Below are positions 48,479-60,735 of a DNA stretch of 64,000 nucleotides, piece by piece; the first letter of the stretch is position 1; each line of letters starts with the position of its first letter. The position numbers were made by a program, and so were the translations under genes. Location of the stretch: positions 24,363,047 through 24,427,046 of the forward strand of contig NC_134956.1 of the NCBI RefSeq assembly GCF_965638725.1, written 5' to 3'. Under the pieces are notes generated by a model, which was given only the letters and a program-made list of their open reading frames with translations, ran no database searches and was not told the origin of the DNA. The DNA is from Aptenodytes patagonicus (lineage: Eukaryota > Chordata > Aves > Sphenisciformes > Spheniscidae).

Positions 48479-51400
48479 CAAGTTCATAGTTCTTAAGATT
48501 TTTCTAGTTGGATACAAGATCCCATAGGTGTATTCCTCTTAGCTATTTTCTGCAGATATCCTCAAAGCTGTCTGCGGACTGCTGCTGAACAGCACAGATC
48601 TGAAGTGGCTGTGCAACACACACAGGCCACGCTCCTAATGCACAAGTCACATCTTTCATTTCTACCCTCAGAAACCATGTTCATTCCAGCATTCAGCAGC
48701 TCATGTCCTTACCCAGTAAGCAGAACTCTGCTACCTTATCTTTATGTTGAACTGTTATCAACTGCAGCAGTAACAGGCATCAGAAGCTAACATTAAATAA
48801 ATCACATCTTCAGAAAGGAAAAAACAAGTGAAGCAGCTGTTGCATTTTTAAACTTCCCATAATCACAAATAAATATTTCAGTTAATGAACGTGTCTGTGA
48901 TAACGAAAAGATGCCAGGTTTGTTAGGAAAAATGTATCTTTTTTAAAGGTTACAATTTAGTGTTGTTTCAGCTTTGTACTTCTCTCTGTTCTCCCAAGCA
49001 ACTAGTTTTGAAAGATAAGTATTTTCAAATTGTTCCTTTCTACCAAAAAACCACAAACTGTTTCACAATGTAATTCTACAATGTTTTGATGTAGCTTTTG
49101 TGATTCTTTTTTCTCACTTCACAATTTTCATTTGCCATGAAAACAAGAAACTAAGACACTTCCAAATTTAATATGCAGATATATGTGTGTGTTTGTTTAA
49201 CTTTACATAATCTCATCCTCCCATCATCTTCATTTTGCTCTGACTAAAACAAACTACTACTTCACTTTCCATTCCAAGAAAACATAAGATCATTAATGAG
49301 GATACAGCGCTCATGATGGAATACAGCCCCAGGCACCAGTGGGCAAGAAAGACCCATCCTTTAGGAGAAGGAAATGAGCAGACTTCAGGAACCTTCCCAC
49401 AGCGTTTACAAACACATAAATCTTCCTGTTGCAACTCCTGTTAATTCACAGTCTGCTATACGTAATCAGTCTAAAAATCAGAGGAGTCAGTGTTACAATT
49501 TCTTCTCACTACAAGAAAATGCATCAAAGAAAGTGATGACTATTATCATAACACTACGAAACCCAATAAAAATGCACGTGTCTAAATTATTGGAAACTTT
49601 TATATTCTTAAAAAATATCCTCCCCATTTTTATTTGACATTATTTTATATTAATGCATAAAGGGAAAGATTCTTCAAGTTCTTAGGGATATTAAAGCCCG
49701 GGCAGGCTATGTGGGCACTGCACTCTTTTGCTCATCTCATCTGTTACATATGGGCACACAAGGAAAAGGAAGACATGATCTGCCTGAAAGAAAACAAACG
49801 TGTAAGGTGAAACCGAGAACATTATTCTTTGTTCCTAGCGGGGAATCCACTAGATCACGCTGTACCTATTGGTCATATGTTCTGCCTCTGATTTCTGTAA
49901 TTAAACACATGCCAGAGAACACAAGCGCAAATATTATGAGCCACCTATTAACATCTAACCATGCAGTACCTCTAACACCTCCCTTAAGAAAGGGGAGACA
50001 GTCCTTCCTGTTGTGAGAGCATCTGTTTACACCAGTTTAGCCGAGGAAAAGTGTTTTACTGCCAGTTATCAAAGCAAACTGCTAGGGAATGGAGGCTGCA
50101 AACACACCCAAGTGCACATTGACTTTTGTGTCAGAAGCATTGATTCTTCTCCCTCTTTCTCATCCCAGTCAGGATTTCCACTCTCTGCTCAGGAAAAGTG
50201 TATTTCTTGTTCCCAGAGCAATAATGACAATTTCTATGCAGCGAGGCAGAGTCTAGACAGAACTCAAAATAAGGCCAGACAGGGGAGAACCAAATTCTGA
50301 CATGAGAAGTCAGAGAGAGGTTGAGCATCTCAGTGATAAACATCTCTGCAGCACTGCTCTGCTCCGCTCTGATGGAGGATCTCCACGCCTCCACTGCTGT
50401 CAGCTGGAAAAGGCTTCCTTGCTGTTTAAGGAGGCTGAAAGTAACAGCCTCAGCAAAACGTGCAAGGGGGCATGAACATGATAACGGGAAGAAAAAGAAA
50501 GGAATAAAATCTCTCTCTATTTCACACTAATGCCACAGGTCTGAAATCCCACATGCAGAAGTTGAAGAGGAACAAGAAAAAAGCCCAGGCTGAGAGTCGT
50601 CTTTAACAAAACCTAGGAAATTTGAATCGTCTGTTTGCATCACATTTCATCACACCAATAAAGCCAACCAGGTTATAGTATCTTCTACAGGCTGAAGATT
50701 TTCCTACCATTCCCCAAGAGAACTGAAGGCACCCAAATCCTTCCAGAGAGTAAATCTATTGAGAGACAGAAAGCATGCCATGAGCAAAGCAAATTCTTTA
50801 TTATTCAGACACCACTGAGTTTTGTTCTAATGAAATAAATAGTTCAATAATTAGCTATTAAAAGTCTGCAACAGGTCCCAGTTCTCACAATTTGCCTCTA
50901 GCCTCAGCTTCCATTTGTATTATCATCTGATTACTCCTACGATCAGTTATATTTAAATCTTTCAATAGTTCCATAAACATGCAAAGCTCTTTAGAAGAAA
51001 AATACCACATTTTCAAAGACACGCTGAAGTAAGTTACAAGCAAAAAGAAATTCAGGGGTAGGAAACTGTCCTATAAAACTAAGCACATGCTTGTTTTATA
51101 GCAATTCATTCCAGAATCCATTGCAATGGACAAGATCAAGATCCATATCCCATCAGTGAAGACCACCTGGGCACTTGGTGAAGGTTATAACCCTATACCG
51201 CTGCTCATCGACACATGAGCACAGTCTCGGAGACTGCCTCACTCCTTTCCCAGAATCTGGTGTAGAAAACCACAGCCCTGTAAAAACCATCTCCAATCAG
51301 TTAATTAACACACTTTATAGAGAATCTTACAACTATTCAGCACTTCACATGCCCAGCGTAATTCAAAACAAACTCCAGGATCTTTACTGCTACAACATGA

Positions 51401-52824
51401 CCCTTTTGCTTCCTCTTCTGTTTTTATTTAATTTTGTAGCTTCACTGTTGAGAAACTGCCTATCTTACAGCACGCATCTCAGAAGGTTTAAGTTTTCTGT
51501 TCTAACCTATTCCCTCATAGCTCTACTCAGTGGCATCTGAAAGTTTTAATGCAGCAGTAACGACCCTCTGCACAGAGCCACCCCTTTCCCACACCCCTTA
51601 CTGTTTAAACTGATGTAGGGGAAGGAAGAATTATCCCTGCTTTGCAGATGTCAAACTGAAAGTGAAGCGAGAAGTCTTACATTTTAAGAAATGAGGTGGA
51701 ATGGTTAGGAAACTTGCTTTCATTTACCGAGGTATCTGCATGCTCCATGGCTAAGCCAGAGACCTGGAAACAAAACCGAAGCCAAGAACGCCAACGCCAC
51801 CAAGCTCCAACCACTCACCAACAATCACGCTCAGAGGCCCTGGGGCAGGGGGTTCACAGCACGTTCACTGAGCTGGAAAACGTAGGCAAGCATACTATGG
51901 AATAACCAGTCTGAAATACAGTTAATGTAAAATCAGGAGGAAATGTAATACATCTGTTAGAAGATTACAAGCCTGGCATTAATTTAGAAATGACATGGAA
52001 GTGAAAAGGCTAAGGAAACTTAGAGGTATAATAGAGAATTCTGATCTTTGAACAGAAGAGTTAGCAAGTCTCTAAAATTAATTTCCAGGTCCACATCTAA
52101 AATACTGGAAAAGCTCTTTGCTACACATGACAAGAGATCACAGTAATTTCAGACACCAGCAACAGAAATTATAGACCTGAGAGAGAACTACAGCGACACC
52201 CGAGAAGTCAATAGAGGAAAAATCTGTAGAAGGATATAAAGAAATTAACAGATAATATGGAGGAGGAGAAGGGACTAGTGAGATTAAGAGCTAGAAAATG
52301 TTTGCTGACATCATGACAAGACCTGTAATTTAAAACACAACTAGTCAAAACACTAGCAAATGTACAGTAATTAAATAATTGGCTAAGACATAGAGACACA
52401 CTGATTGACCAAATACATCTTTCCGTGCTTTGTGATTTCTAAGGGCCAATTTCATCCCAAATGTTTCCTTTCAATCAAGTTGTACCAAGGATTAATTTGT
52501 CTCTGTAATTCCATATGAGTCTGGTGATTACCTTCTTCCTGGGAACAGAAGAAACACATTACTGAAGATTTGTGAATCATTGGAAAAACAGCATTACCCT
52601 TCCGGCACAGTCTGTGAGCAGAGGGGAGAGCTTGCTCAGTGGGTATCCTGGGACACAAAGGAGCAAATATATTAAAACCGACCTTTTCTGAAAGCACCTA
52701 GAACTCTAGGCCACTCAATGTGACTTTAAAACTTGAGGGTCCAAGGCCCAGGAGTTATTGTTTGGGAATAGCATGCAACAGCATTAAAAACCTTCACACT
52801 ATACATATAATACATTTTTTGCAG
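48479..52824. other. non-coding stretch
   Basis: AT-rich single-copy DNA. A possible MIR relic is at 51620-51680 (GAATTATCCCTGCTTTGCAG followed by AACTGAAAGTGAAGCGAG). A minus-strand acceptor-like site at 52224-52225 precedes a 47-base open segment with a weak donor. No gene is supported. Confidence 0.5.
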
Positions 52825-52879
52825 GTGGCACATTTATGGGAAAAGGAACCCTGTGCCTCACATCGCCATGCCATCATAA

Positions 52880-53220
52880 ACAAGAGCTACAGGGGGGAGC
52901 TGCTCTTAGGCGGCCCCACAGAGACACCGGAGGGAGCGAGGTCTCCGTCCTGCCGCCTGGGAAGGAGCTGGTGGGAACTGCAGCTCCGACGCTCAAGACG
53001 AGCAGCGGCTCAGACAGTTCCTCCCGAAGGGCTGGAGAGACTCGGGGTGAAGACCCGGGATGGCCAGGACTCCTGGCAGGGGCGGGCGGATTACAGCCGC
53101 TCTTCCACGGGGGACAGATCCACCAGCTGCAAGCCCACCCAGCACCTCCCTGGTGTGGAACAGCACGGCACCGGCACAGAGGAAGCCCCGTATCTGCTGC
53201 AGGAGCACAGGCGGTAGCAC
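52880..53220. other. CpG-rich block open in several frames
   Basis: About twenty CpG in 340 bases and a GC content well above the surroundings. Plus-strand frames stay open from before 52825 to 53217 and from 52836 to 53279, and a minus-strand frame is open at 52993-53394. This is expected of GC-rich DNA with few stop triplets. No frame gives a recognisable protein. Just before the block, a strong plus-strand acceptor-like site (CATTTTTTGCAG) ends at 52824, and AATAAA follows at 53588-53593. An exon of a plus-strand transcript is therefore possible. Confidence 0.4.
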
Positions 53221-56200
53221 AAGAGCCTTTTTCTTCCCAGCCACAGGCTCTGCCAAAGCTACGCAGCTCCCCCTGTTGAAATCAAAGCTCATTCGTTGGG
53301 ATTTTTGTCTTTTTTTCTTCTTTTTTTTTATTTGAAGTTTCATGTCAAAGTTCAGAACTGGCTGTTCCTGATTGCATGATGAAACGGTGCACAATTAATG
53401 CGGTGATTCTCAAATTGCAGTCTGTAGATTGCTCCGACAACGTTGGCTCTTTTCCAGACGACCAGCAGAGCTGCTGCTGCTACCACAAAGGTGGACTTTA
53501 TCCAAACTGAATGCAGGGTTTAAGTAACAGAGCTGGTGCCCAACCCAGCACTTGCTATGGAGATGCTCAACAGGTTCTGTTGTGACAAATAAAGCAAGTC
53601 ACAGGAAAGTCGTCCTTAAAATTACACAATCCATTTATCTTTTTTTTTTCTCTTTGAAGAAAAATCTCTGCTTTCCTTGAATCATTTTTCTTATTTCAAA
53701 AGTTTTGTCCATTTGTGTGCACTGTGGCAAAGAAATTAAATACCCCAATATTTCTCAGAAAATAACTATTTTTTTAAAAAGATAGTTTTCAGCAATTTTC
53801 AACAACATTTTTGATCCACAACAGTTACTGATCCTGGCTTGGTGGGGGTGGGGGGTGAAGCATTCAGAAAAAGTATTTTGTCTGAAATGTCCATAGGAAC
53901 AATTTATCCCACCTAGTTCTAAGCAGTAAGAACTTGGTTGGGTCTTATGCATAATGCAGGCCCCACAAATTCAGTTCCTGCTGTAAATGCAGTAATTCTG
54001 ATTGAATTAGATCAAGCATTTTAGAGAGGGGGCAACAAGGAGGGAAGAGAGGAAAGAAAAATTCCAACTAAATGTGATTTTAAAGTTGCAAATGATAAAG
54101 CTACAGAAAAGTCCTCATGAACTACCCCTGTGGTTATTGACCATGACTAACATTTCAACTGCAAGAGATTCTGAATCGGAAGTCAACTAAGTTCAGCTTC
54201 CGTTGACCAGAGTTTCACAGGGGACTGACGAACCGTTTCCGACTGACTGGAGAAATCCTGTTCTCATCTACGTAAGCACAAACTGTTATCAAGTTGTCCC
54301 ATACCTTCTCTGACAAACTGTACGGATTAGACTTACTGAGTTTCTCAGTATACCACATTTTCCATTTTTTAAATCATTTGTGTAACTATTCTCTAAATAC
54401 ACTTTTTCATCATTGTTTCTCAAGGAAAGAGAAACAGATATAGCATTCCTGTCCCAGACTCACCAGGATTTAATACACGGTTTTCATGTATATCGGGCCT
54501 CTACTCAATATACACTTGTTTCAAATTTAAAGGCAGTTTTAGCCACAATATCACACTGAGAGCTCATGCTGAGCTCTCGCAACCACTTCAGTAAGTTCTT
54601 CTCTACAAGCATGGCCTCTGTTTTCCATTCCCAGCTATGTAACTTTGCAGTGAAAGATGTGTTCAGCTATACTCTTCTTCACAATTTAGATAATTCATTG
54701 CATAAGTCATCTCTTCTTCATTGTAACCACTCTTCTATTGCTACGTTAAAAAATAAAAAGTAATTTTGTGCTTTATTTTTCCCCAAATTTCAATTATGTC
54801 AACACTTACTTAAATTAACTAATAGTAACTCTTGAAAATGATGTTCGATGAAATCATTTTTTCATAAATTATTCTAAATTACTACTGTACCCGTAAATTC
54901 TCATGATGGAGGTAAGCAAGCGCCATACAAATAGAAAACAAAAGGTAGTGGCTTCCCCAGCAGATTTACAGACTTCTGTACCTTTGGGGTCGATAGGTAA
55001 AACAGTATACGGGTAAACGGACAGAGACAGATCTATACAAAGGGAAGATTAGTTACCATGAGAGGCACTGATCTCAAAACACCAGCTGTTTCACTACTGA
55101 TGAAGGAAAGGTTAATGGAAGGTCTCAAGAAAGAATAAATAAGACATTTACCAGTAAAAGGAACAGCTTGAAAGAAGACACCACACACCTTGGAAATTCA
55201 ACAGAGTCAAAAAGCCAAAGGAAAAATGAGATTTCCAAGGAGAAGACATCTGCCGTTGCATGCATGCAGCGGGGAGGAGGGAGAGGGTGCCTCACTGCAG
55301 AGAAACCATTGACCTCTTTGCATCAGAGGAAGCATCTCTGCTTGCTTTCCTTCTGCATTTCTGATATGAAATCCTGCCAGGTCAAAGCCACAGCCTTCGT
55401 AATGCGCGAGAGAAGACAGAAGCAGCTAATCACATTAAAGAAGGGAACAAATATCAGCCGTGCATATGTATTTAGCGCTCCTCCTCGATCTGTGAAGTGT
55501 GCCAAAGCATGTCCCTCAGTGAAGCACTGCTTCCCTCTGAGAAACAGGGCCAAATTCTGCCTTATCACGAATTTTGAGACTGCTTAGTAGATGGAGACTT
55601 ACTTCTCGTCTCTTCAAACTTAAAGCTGTTGTCCTTGCCTTATCCTACTCTCTTTAGCAAAACTGTGTACTACGCATAATGTGAAAGAGTATTTAATCTC
55701 TGGTATTTGGATATAATTATCCCTACTCTGTTTTGACAACGGACAAAGCTTTTCAGAGCTTTGTCTTTGGTTATCACAGCAAAATAGAAGACTAGGGGCA
55801 AAAAAAAAAAATATCAGCAGATGGATAGTAATATTGACAGCCCTGAACCCTGAAAAATCATCAGTCATTCTCTGTGAGGATCATGGCATTTGAATTACAT
55901 TTTAATTGCTTTGTGAGCTCCTAAAGTGCCTTTAGGACATATTTAAAGCTTTTCATATTATCTGGTTACAAGGAGAAACACTAAAATTTGTAAGAGCAAT
56001 GATAAAACTGGAAACATTGAAAAGGTATAGTTTGCATGTCTAATACTTTATTTTCATATTAGAGACAAGAATCTTCCCTCTTCCATCAGAATTTAACAGT
56101 TTACATAACCCTAGACTCACATTTGTATTTTTAAGCCTCCAACGTTTGGATTAGAAATGAGACAAAACCTATTTTCCCCTCAATTATTAACTGGACATAA

Positions 56201-57428
56201 GGAGTGTTGGCTGCAGAACTCAGGAGAGCAGGTTTTCTCAAACTCCGATGCTTTGTCAACCATTTTAAGCTGACAAAAAGCTTTTCTGGAGCTTGATGTT
56301 ACTTTCTCTCTTAGTAATCTTTATGCTTAATTACTATAATTAATATCTACTCATACAATTAATAAATTCTTGCACAGTGATAGTGATAAAGGTGTCAGAA
56401 TTGGGATCAGAGGCTAAAAAGATACAAGCTATATTAGACAGTCCCTGCCCCAAAAGACAGCAATGTACCACAGAAGCCTGAAAAACACCCAATGAAAGAC
56501 AAGAAAACCAGGATAAACAGAATTAACCCAGAAAATCAGGGACAGAAACAAATAGGAAAACCAAATAACTTGATCCTGAAACTCAGAAATGGTTTTGTTC
56601 TTATCTGAGCCCGTCCTGTTTTTCCCTCACTCCACTTAAGAGGCTCTGCTCCCAAGAACAGCAAGACGCAGTGCAACTCCCGACCCGCGCCATCCTTCAT
56701 CAAAGGTTTCCGTCTCTCAGAGAAGTCAGCCTGTACCTCGCACAGCATCTGTCTCCCTAGGCTAGCTTTCTCTCTAGCCTGCCTTAGTGTGATTATGCAA
56801 AATATGCAAACCAAGTCGCATTTTCCTCATTAAAGAATTAAGTATGAATAAAAATACATTAACTCCTACCTATCAGGCTTCCATAGATTGTTTTATTTCC
56901 TTTCAGTAGCCTTCATGAGCTGTACTTTGCAAAACAGAAATTGGAATTCAGAATTGTTTGAATGTGTTTGGAAACCTTTAGCTATGCAGATCTATTTGCG
57001 TAAGAGACTTCTGACATTAATAAGAAGGCAACACGCTCTTAATTTATTAGTATTAAATTGCTCTGGAAAAGATACTGGAAATTCAATTATATGGGATATA
57101 CAAGATAAATTTTAAAAAATCCATAACACAAGGTCATCAAGAGGAAGGAATTACTGTCTCCCCTTAAAATAAAACCAAATCCAACAACTTGGTGACACAT
57201 TCTGAAAGGAAAGGTAAACATTTTCCATTTGCCTAAATCATTTTTTCCATCTGCAAAGATCCAAAGGTTTTTGTGTCCAAGCTAATAAAGTATTCAAACA
57301 GCTCCCAACTCCTTCTCAAGGTCTAAATAATCTCACTTTTGTGATTCAGAGGTAAATACAATGTTTACAGTATTCAATTAATCTACAGACAGCTGACAGA
57401 GTTAATAACATCTCGGTTGGGCAAATGG
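53221..57428. other. non-coding stretch
   Basis: T-rich tract at 53305-53335, T9 near 53641, A12 near 55800. No transposon recognised. A minus-strand segment at 55737-55791 follows a strong acceptor (see findings). The part at 56880-57120 is homogeneous AT-rich DNA without simple repeats. Confidence 0.5.
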
Positions 57429-57445
57429 AAAAAAAAAAAAAAAAA
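57429..57445. repeat. A17 homopolymer
   Basis: Seventeen A on the plus strand. It is one half of an A/T-run pair with 57661-57685. Confidence 0.9.
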
Positions 57446-57660
57446 GACCAATACCAGCCACAGTTACTTGTGTCATCAGCCTTTGCTGCAAAGACTGGGA
57501 GATGGTTCCAGAGCAGTTTCTTATTTTGATGGCTTTTTAGTCACACTGAGTAAGCAGAAATAAGCCCAGACAGCTGAAACAGCAGCACTGTTCACCCGCA
57601 GCCATCCTCTCCCTGCATTTCAGCATGTGTCACGATCACAGAAATGTCATGAGTAACAAC

Positions 57661-57685
57661 TTTTTTTTTTTTTTTTTTTTTTTTT
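57661..57685. repeat. T25 homopolymer
   Basis: Twenty-five T on the plus strand, the longest homopolymer in the window. It has no recognisable retroposed sequence beside it and no target duplication visible by eye. Confidence 0.9.
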
Positions 57686-58989
57686 AAAGAAGTGACATCT
57701 TCAACCAATTGAAAGCAAAAATCAGCTATGGTACTTGGCTTGACTATTAGAGTAGCCATCACAGTGAGCGATCATTTAAAAATGAAAATTGTATGTTTAA
57801 ATTAATGCTCAAAAAATCAGCAAAGTATTTTTTAAATTAAGGTTTAATTGCTGACCTTTTGAAACCAGGCCTATATAGAGTTTGTCTAGACTGGACAAAG
57901 GAAAAAGAAACTGTGCATTAAGAGTGTTTGTTTGGCTGGTTGGGTTATAGCAGAAAATAGTTGATTTCAGTAAATATCCATTCACCCATTTATAGAGCCT
58001 TCTGAGTCTTGCACAAACACTACCCAGCAGATGTGCTCTGGTAATCTCATGCAGGTTACGAAACAAGCAGTACCTTGAATCGTATATTTGAAGAAATTTT
58101 GCAGAACAACAGGCTTTAACACATTTCCTAGTCTTCTCTTCCAAAATATAACGGGAGTAGATTTTCTGCAGATTCCCCAATATTATGGATGTAGTTATCC
58201 AAACAAATCTTCAACACTGTTGCGACACCTGTCTAAATACTGATAAAGGCTTATTTAATGCAATGTTTATTCTCCTGTAAGAGAGAGATCCATTTGAAAT
58301 ACACTTAGAACATCAAACAAAGCACAGACAATAGAAAACAAAGATAAATCACCATATGAAGTACCAAAATCATCTCAATCTACTTCCTGTACCAAAGTTT
58401 TGACAGTAGTGATAGAAAAGTATATTAAAGTAAAACCCAGATTTTGTTGGTACAGGTGAGAAAATGGAAAAAAGATGATACTCAAGTTGGACTTCACGAT
58501 TTTTCACCTCAAGCACGCTAAAAGATAAATTTAGATTTTTTTTTTAAAAACATGATCAGTTGTAGATGATGCCTACAACTACGGGAGGTTCATTCAAAGA
58601 TCACTGACAGTATGTTAAATGTTATTGGTCTGTCTCAGCCCTTATGCTAGATATACCATTGTCAAACTTCATTGTGATTACCTGAAGTGAAACAAATGCA
58701 TTAAAACATGCTGCCATATTATGTTAACAGATCTGAAGTTGTATAGTGTCATTCCATTACATTGCATCTTAAACTGATTTAATATTGTGTAATACAACAT
58801 GACAAATTAGTAAACAAAGGATAACAAGCCTGTCTACCTGATGTCAAGTTAGTTTGCAAATTAAGATCATTGTATATAGAAGGAAACACCTTCCCTCTTT
58901 ACTGACTGTTTAAGAGTGCTTTTCTGTATACCTGGCCAAGGTATTGCCCTAGCATTTGCATCTCTCATGACCTTCTAAGTATATATTCC
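57686..58989. other. non-coding stretch
   Basis: AT-rich DNA; nothing recognised. Confidence 0.5.
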
Positions 58990-59150
58990 TATAGCAGCCC
59001 TGTAAGGCAAGTAGAATCATTTCCCATTTCATAGACAAGAGGTTAAGCAACAAGGAAAGCCTAAAAGATATATCCAAAGTCAAACAAAAAGTCTTTGTGA
59101 ATATTGTTTTCCCAGCCTCTGGCCAAGCCTTTAACCACAGGACAATCCTG
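58990..59150 (+). repeat. MIR/CORE-SINE-like relic
   Basis: AGCAGCCCTGTAAGGCAAGT, CATTTCCCATTTCATAGACA, AGAGGTTAAGCAAC, CCAAAGTCAAACA and TTTAACCACAGGAC follow the order of a nearly complete MIR (AACAACCCTGTGAGGTAGGT, CCCCATTTTACAGATGA, AGAGGTTAAGTAAC, CAAGGTCACACA, TTAACCAC). It is the longest MIR relic in this window. Confidence 0.75.
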
Positions 59151-60181
59151 TATTAAGTCTTAAGATTGCAAAAATCAGAAGTTACAGTAGGAAAATTTAC
59201 TCAAAAGAACGAAAGCATCAAGGATGCAATAGTTGCCTTATTGCACATGCCACCCAGTTATGCACACGTGTCCTTGGTCTCATGGGCAGCCAACCTCACG
59301 CTTCCCATCCAAGCCAGGCAGCTGCACGCAGGAGACGAGGTATCCAGCGACATGGGCCAAGACCACCAGATGCTGGAGACTATTTAGGGAAGGTATCGGT
59401 ATATACTTCTTCCATACATATACCCTTCTTTATTATTTATAATTTACGGTACTAGACACCGTCTATAAAAAAAGAACAGAAAAAGGACTGCAGACTAACA
59501 GACAGACCTTTGGCTTGATCCAACACAGCTATTCCTAAGATCCAGAGAAAGAGCTTCAGAAGACAAACATTAAATCTAACGACAGGGAATAACTGATGCT
59601 TGGAAGTGGAGACAGTGGCATACTTGGTAAAACATGAGTGTCACAGTGACAGTAAATTCATGGTGGTAAAACAGACACTAAAAGCTTGGTAATAAACCAC
59701 TGGTGCTCACTGCCCCTGGTCCTCTGGCAGATCTGTGTCAGGGACCTCCTCTCAGCCGGCACATGCAGTGCGACCACAGCAGAACGCTGCGGTTCAATAT
59801 CCACAAGAGCCCAAACTCAATCCCAACTGACAGTGACCCTCAAAGCATTCCAGCACACAGGTTTTCCCAAAGGGGTAACGAACAAGGAAACAGATAACTG
59901 CCAAATCCTCTTCCTTAGTGTTCCAAGAACACAGCAGAGATGCTCTGAAAACTCACTGGAAAACCCAGAGTGGGATACGCTCCCTCCCGGAAACAAGTTT
60001 TTGCACTGTATTTGAACATCCTCACATCCCTGCCTCTGTATTACACAGACCTGGCAGGGCTCCGAGGTGAAGCAGAGGACCAAGTTGGCAGACGCTGCTA
60101 CAATCAGGCTGAAGGCTGCTGTACCTTAATCTGATTATGGGTAGAAAATAACACGCAGGCCTCTGTGTGGCATAGACTCAC
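59151..60181. other. non-coding stretch
   Basis: No repeat or exon recognised. Confidence 0.5.
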
Positions 60182-60261
60182 CTTTGACTCCTAGAATGCA
60201 GGGCTGAGTGGTAGTGCAGCAGTATTTTGACAGACTGATCCACTGCTTCCATCTCCATTTT
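60182..60261 (-). CDS. candidate coding exon (80 bp), gene not recognised
   Basis: On the minus strand the acceptor CTGACTTTCTCCACAG is followed by AAAATGGAGATGG and, after 80 bases, by a full-consensus donor AAG|GTGAGT. In the first frame it reads KMEMEAVDQSVKILLHYHSA and on to HSRSQ, ending in phase 2. A second frame is also open, and the third has a stop. The ATG has A at -3 and G at +4, a strong initiation context, so this could be a first coding exon behind a 5' non-coding one. It also joins in phase 0 to the candidate at 60685-60735, 423 bases upstream. The peptide looks helical, and no family is recognised. Confidence 0.33.
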
Positions 60262-60684
60262 CTGTGGAGAAAGTCAGAGGAGTTAAATCAGTATGCAGGA
60301 TAAGGAGACAAAGGCAAATCACCATAATTCCCACTAGAAGCCAGGTAGGGAGACTTAGAGCCCAATAACGAGGAAAAAAAATAGATTAAAAAGAAAAGCA
60401 GTCTCCCCAAACTGGAAGAACGCCATGCTGCAGAAGGCCAAAACAAGTGCTTGAAGCTGCATTTAAAATCCATGGGTGGCTGTTATCTCAAACAGTGTTT
60501 TGAGAACAGAAAAGATTCTCCTCAAATTATTAAAATTATTTCAAGTGAGATCCTTCTGGCAAACCCATGAGAAGCTGTTACCCCCCACAGCAAATCTAGT
60601 CTCTCAGATGAGAGAGGAGAAAGACAAGCACTCTCCACCCCAGCTGTGAGCAGGACTTGCACACCAGCAGCTTTTGGCACTTAC

Positions 60685-60735
60685 CTCACTCCACGCCAAA
60701 CTCGGATTGAAATTCAAAATCCAACTCCTCAGTGG
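60685..60735 (-). CDS. candidate exon (51 bp), gene not recognised
   Basis: On the minus strand the acceptor TCCTGCTTTTGCTTCCAAG is followed by 51 bases and a donor GAG|GTAAGT. One frame is fully open (PLRSWILNFNPSLAWSE) and is phase 0-0, in frame with the candidate at 60182-60261. A second AG eight bases inside would give a shorter exon. If the ATG in the next exon is the true start, this segment would be 5' untranslated instead. No family is recognised. Confidence 0.3.

Noticed and set aside
54221..54271. 51-base plus-strand segment after an acceptor-like CAG, reading GTDEPFPTDWRNPVLIY
   Set aside because: The donor (TAC|GTAAGC) is weak. It is on the opposite strand to the other candidates and is kept only as a gauge of how protein-like chance segments can look.
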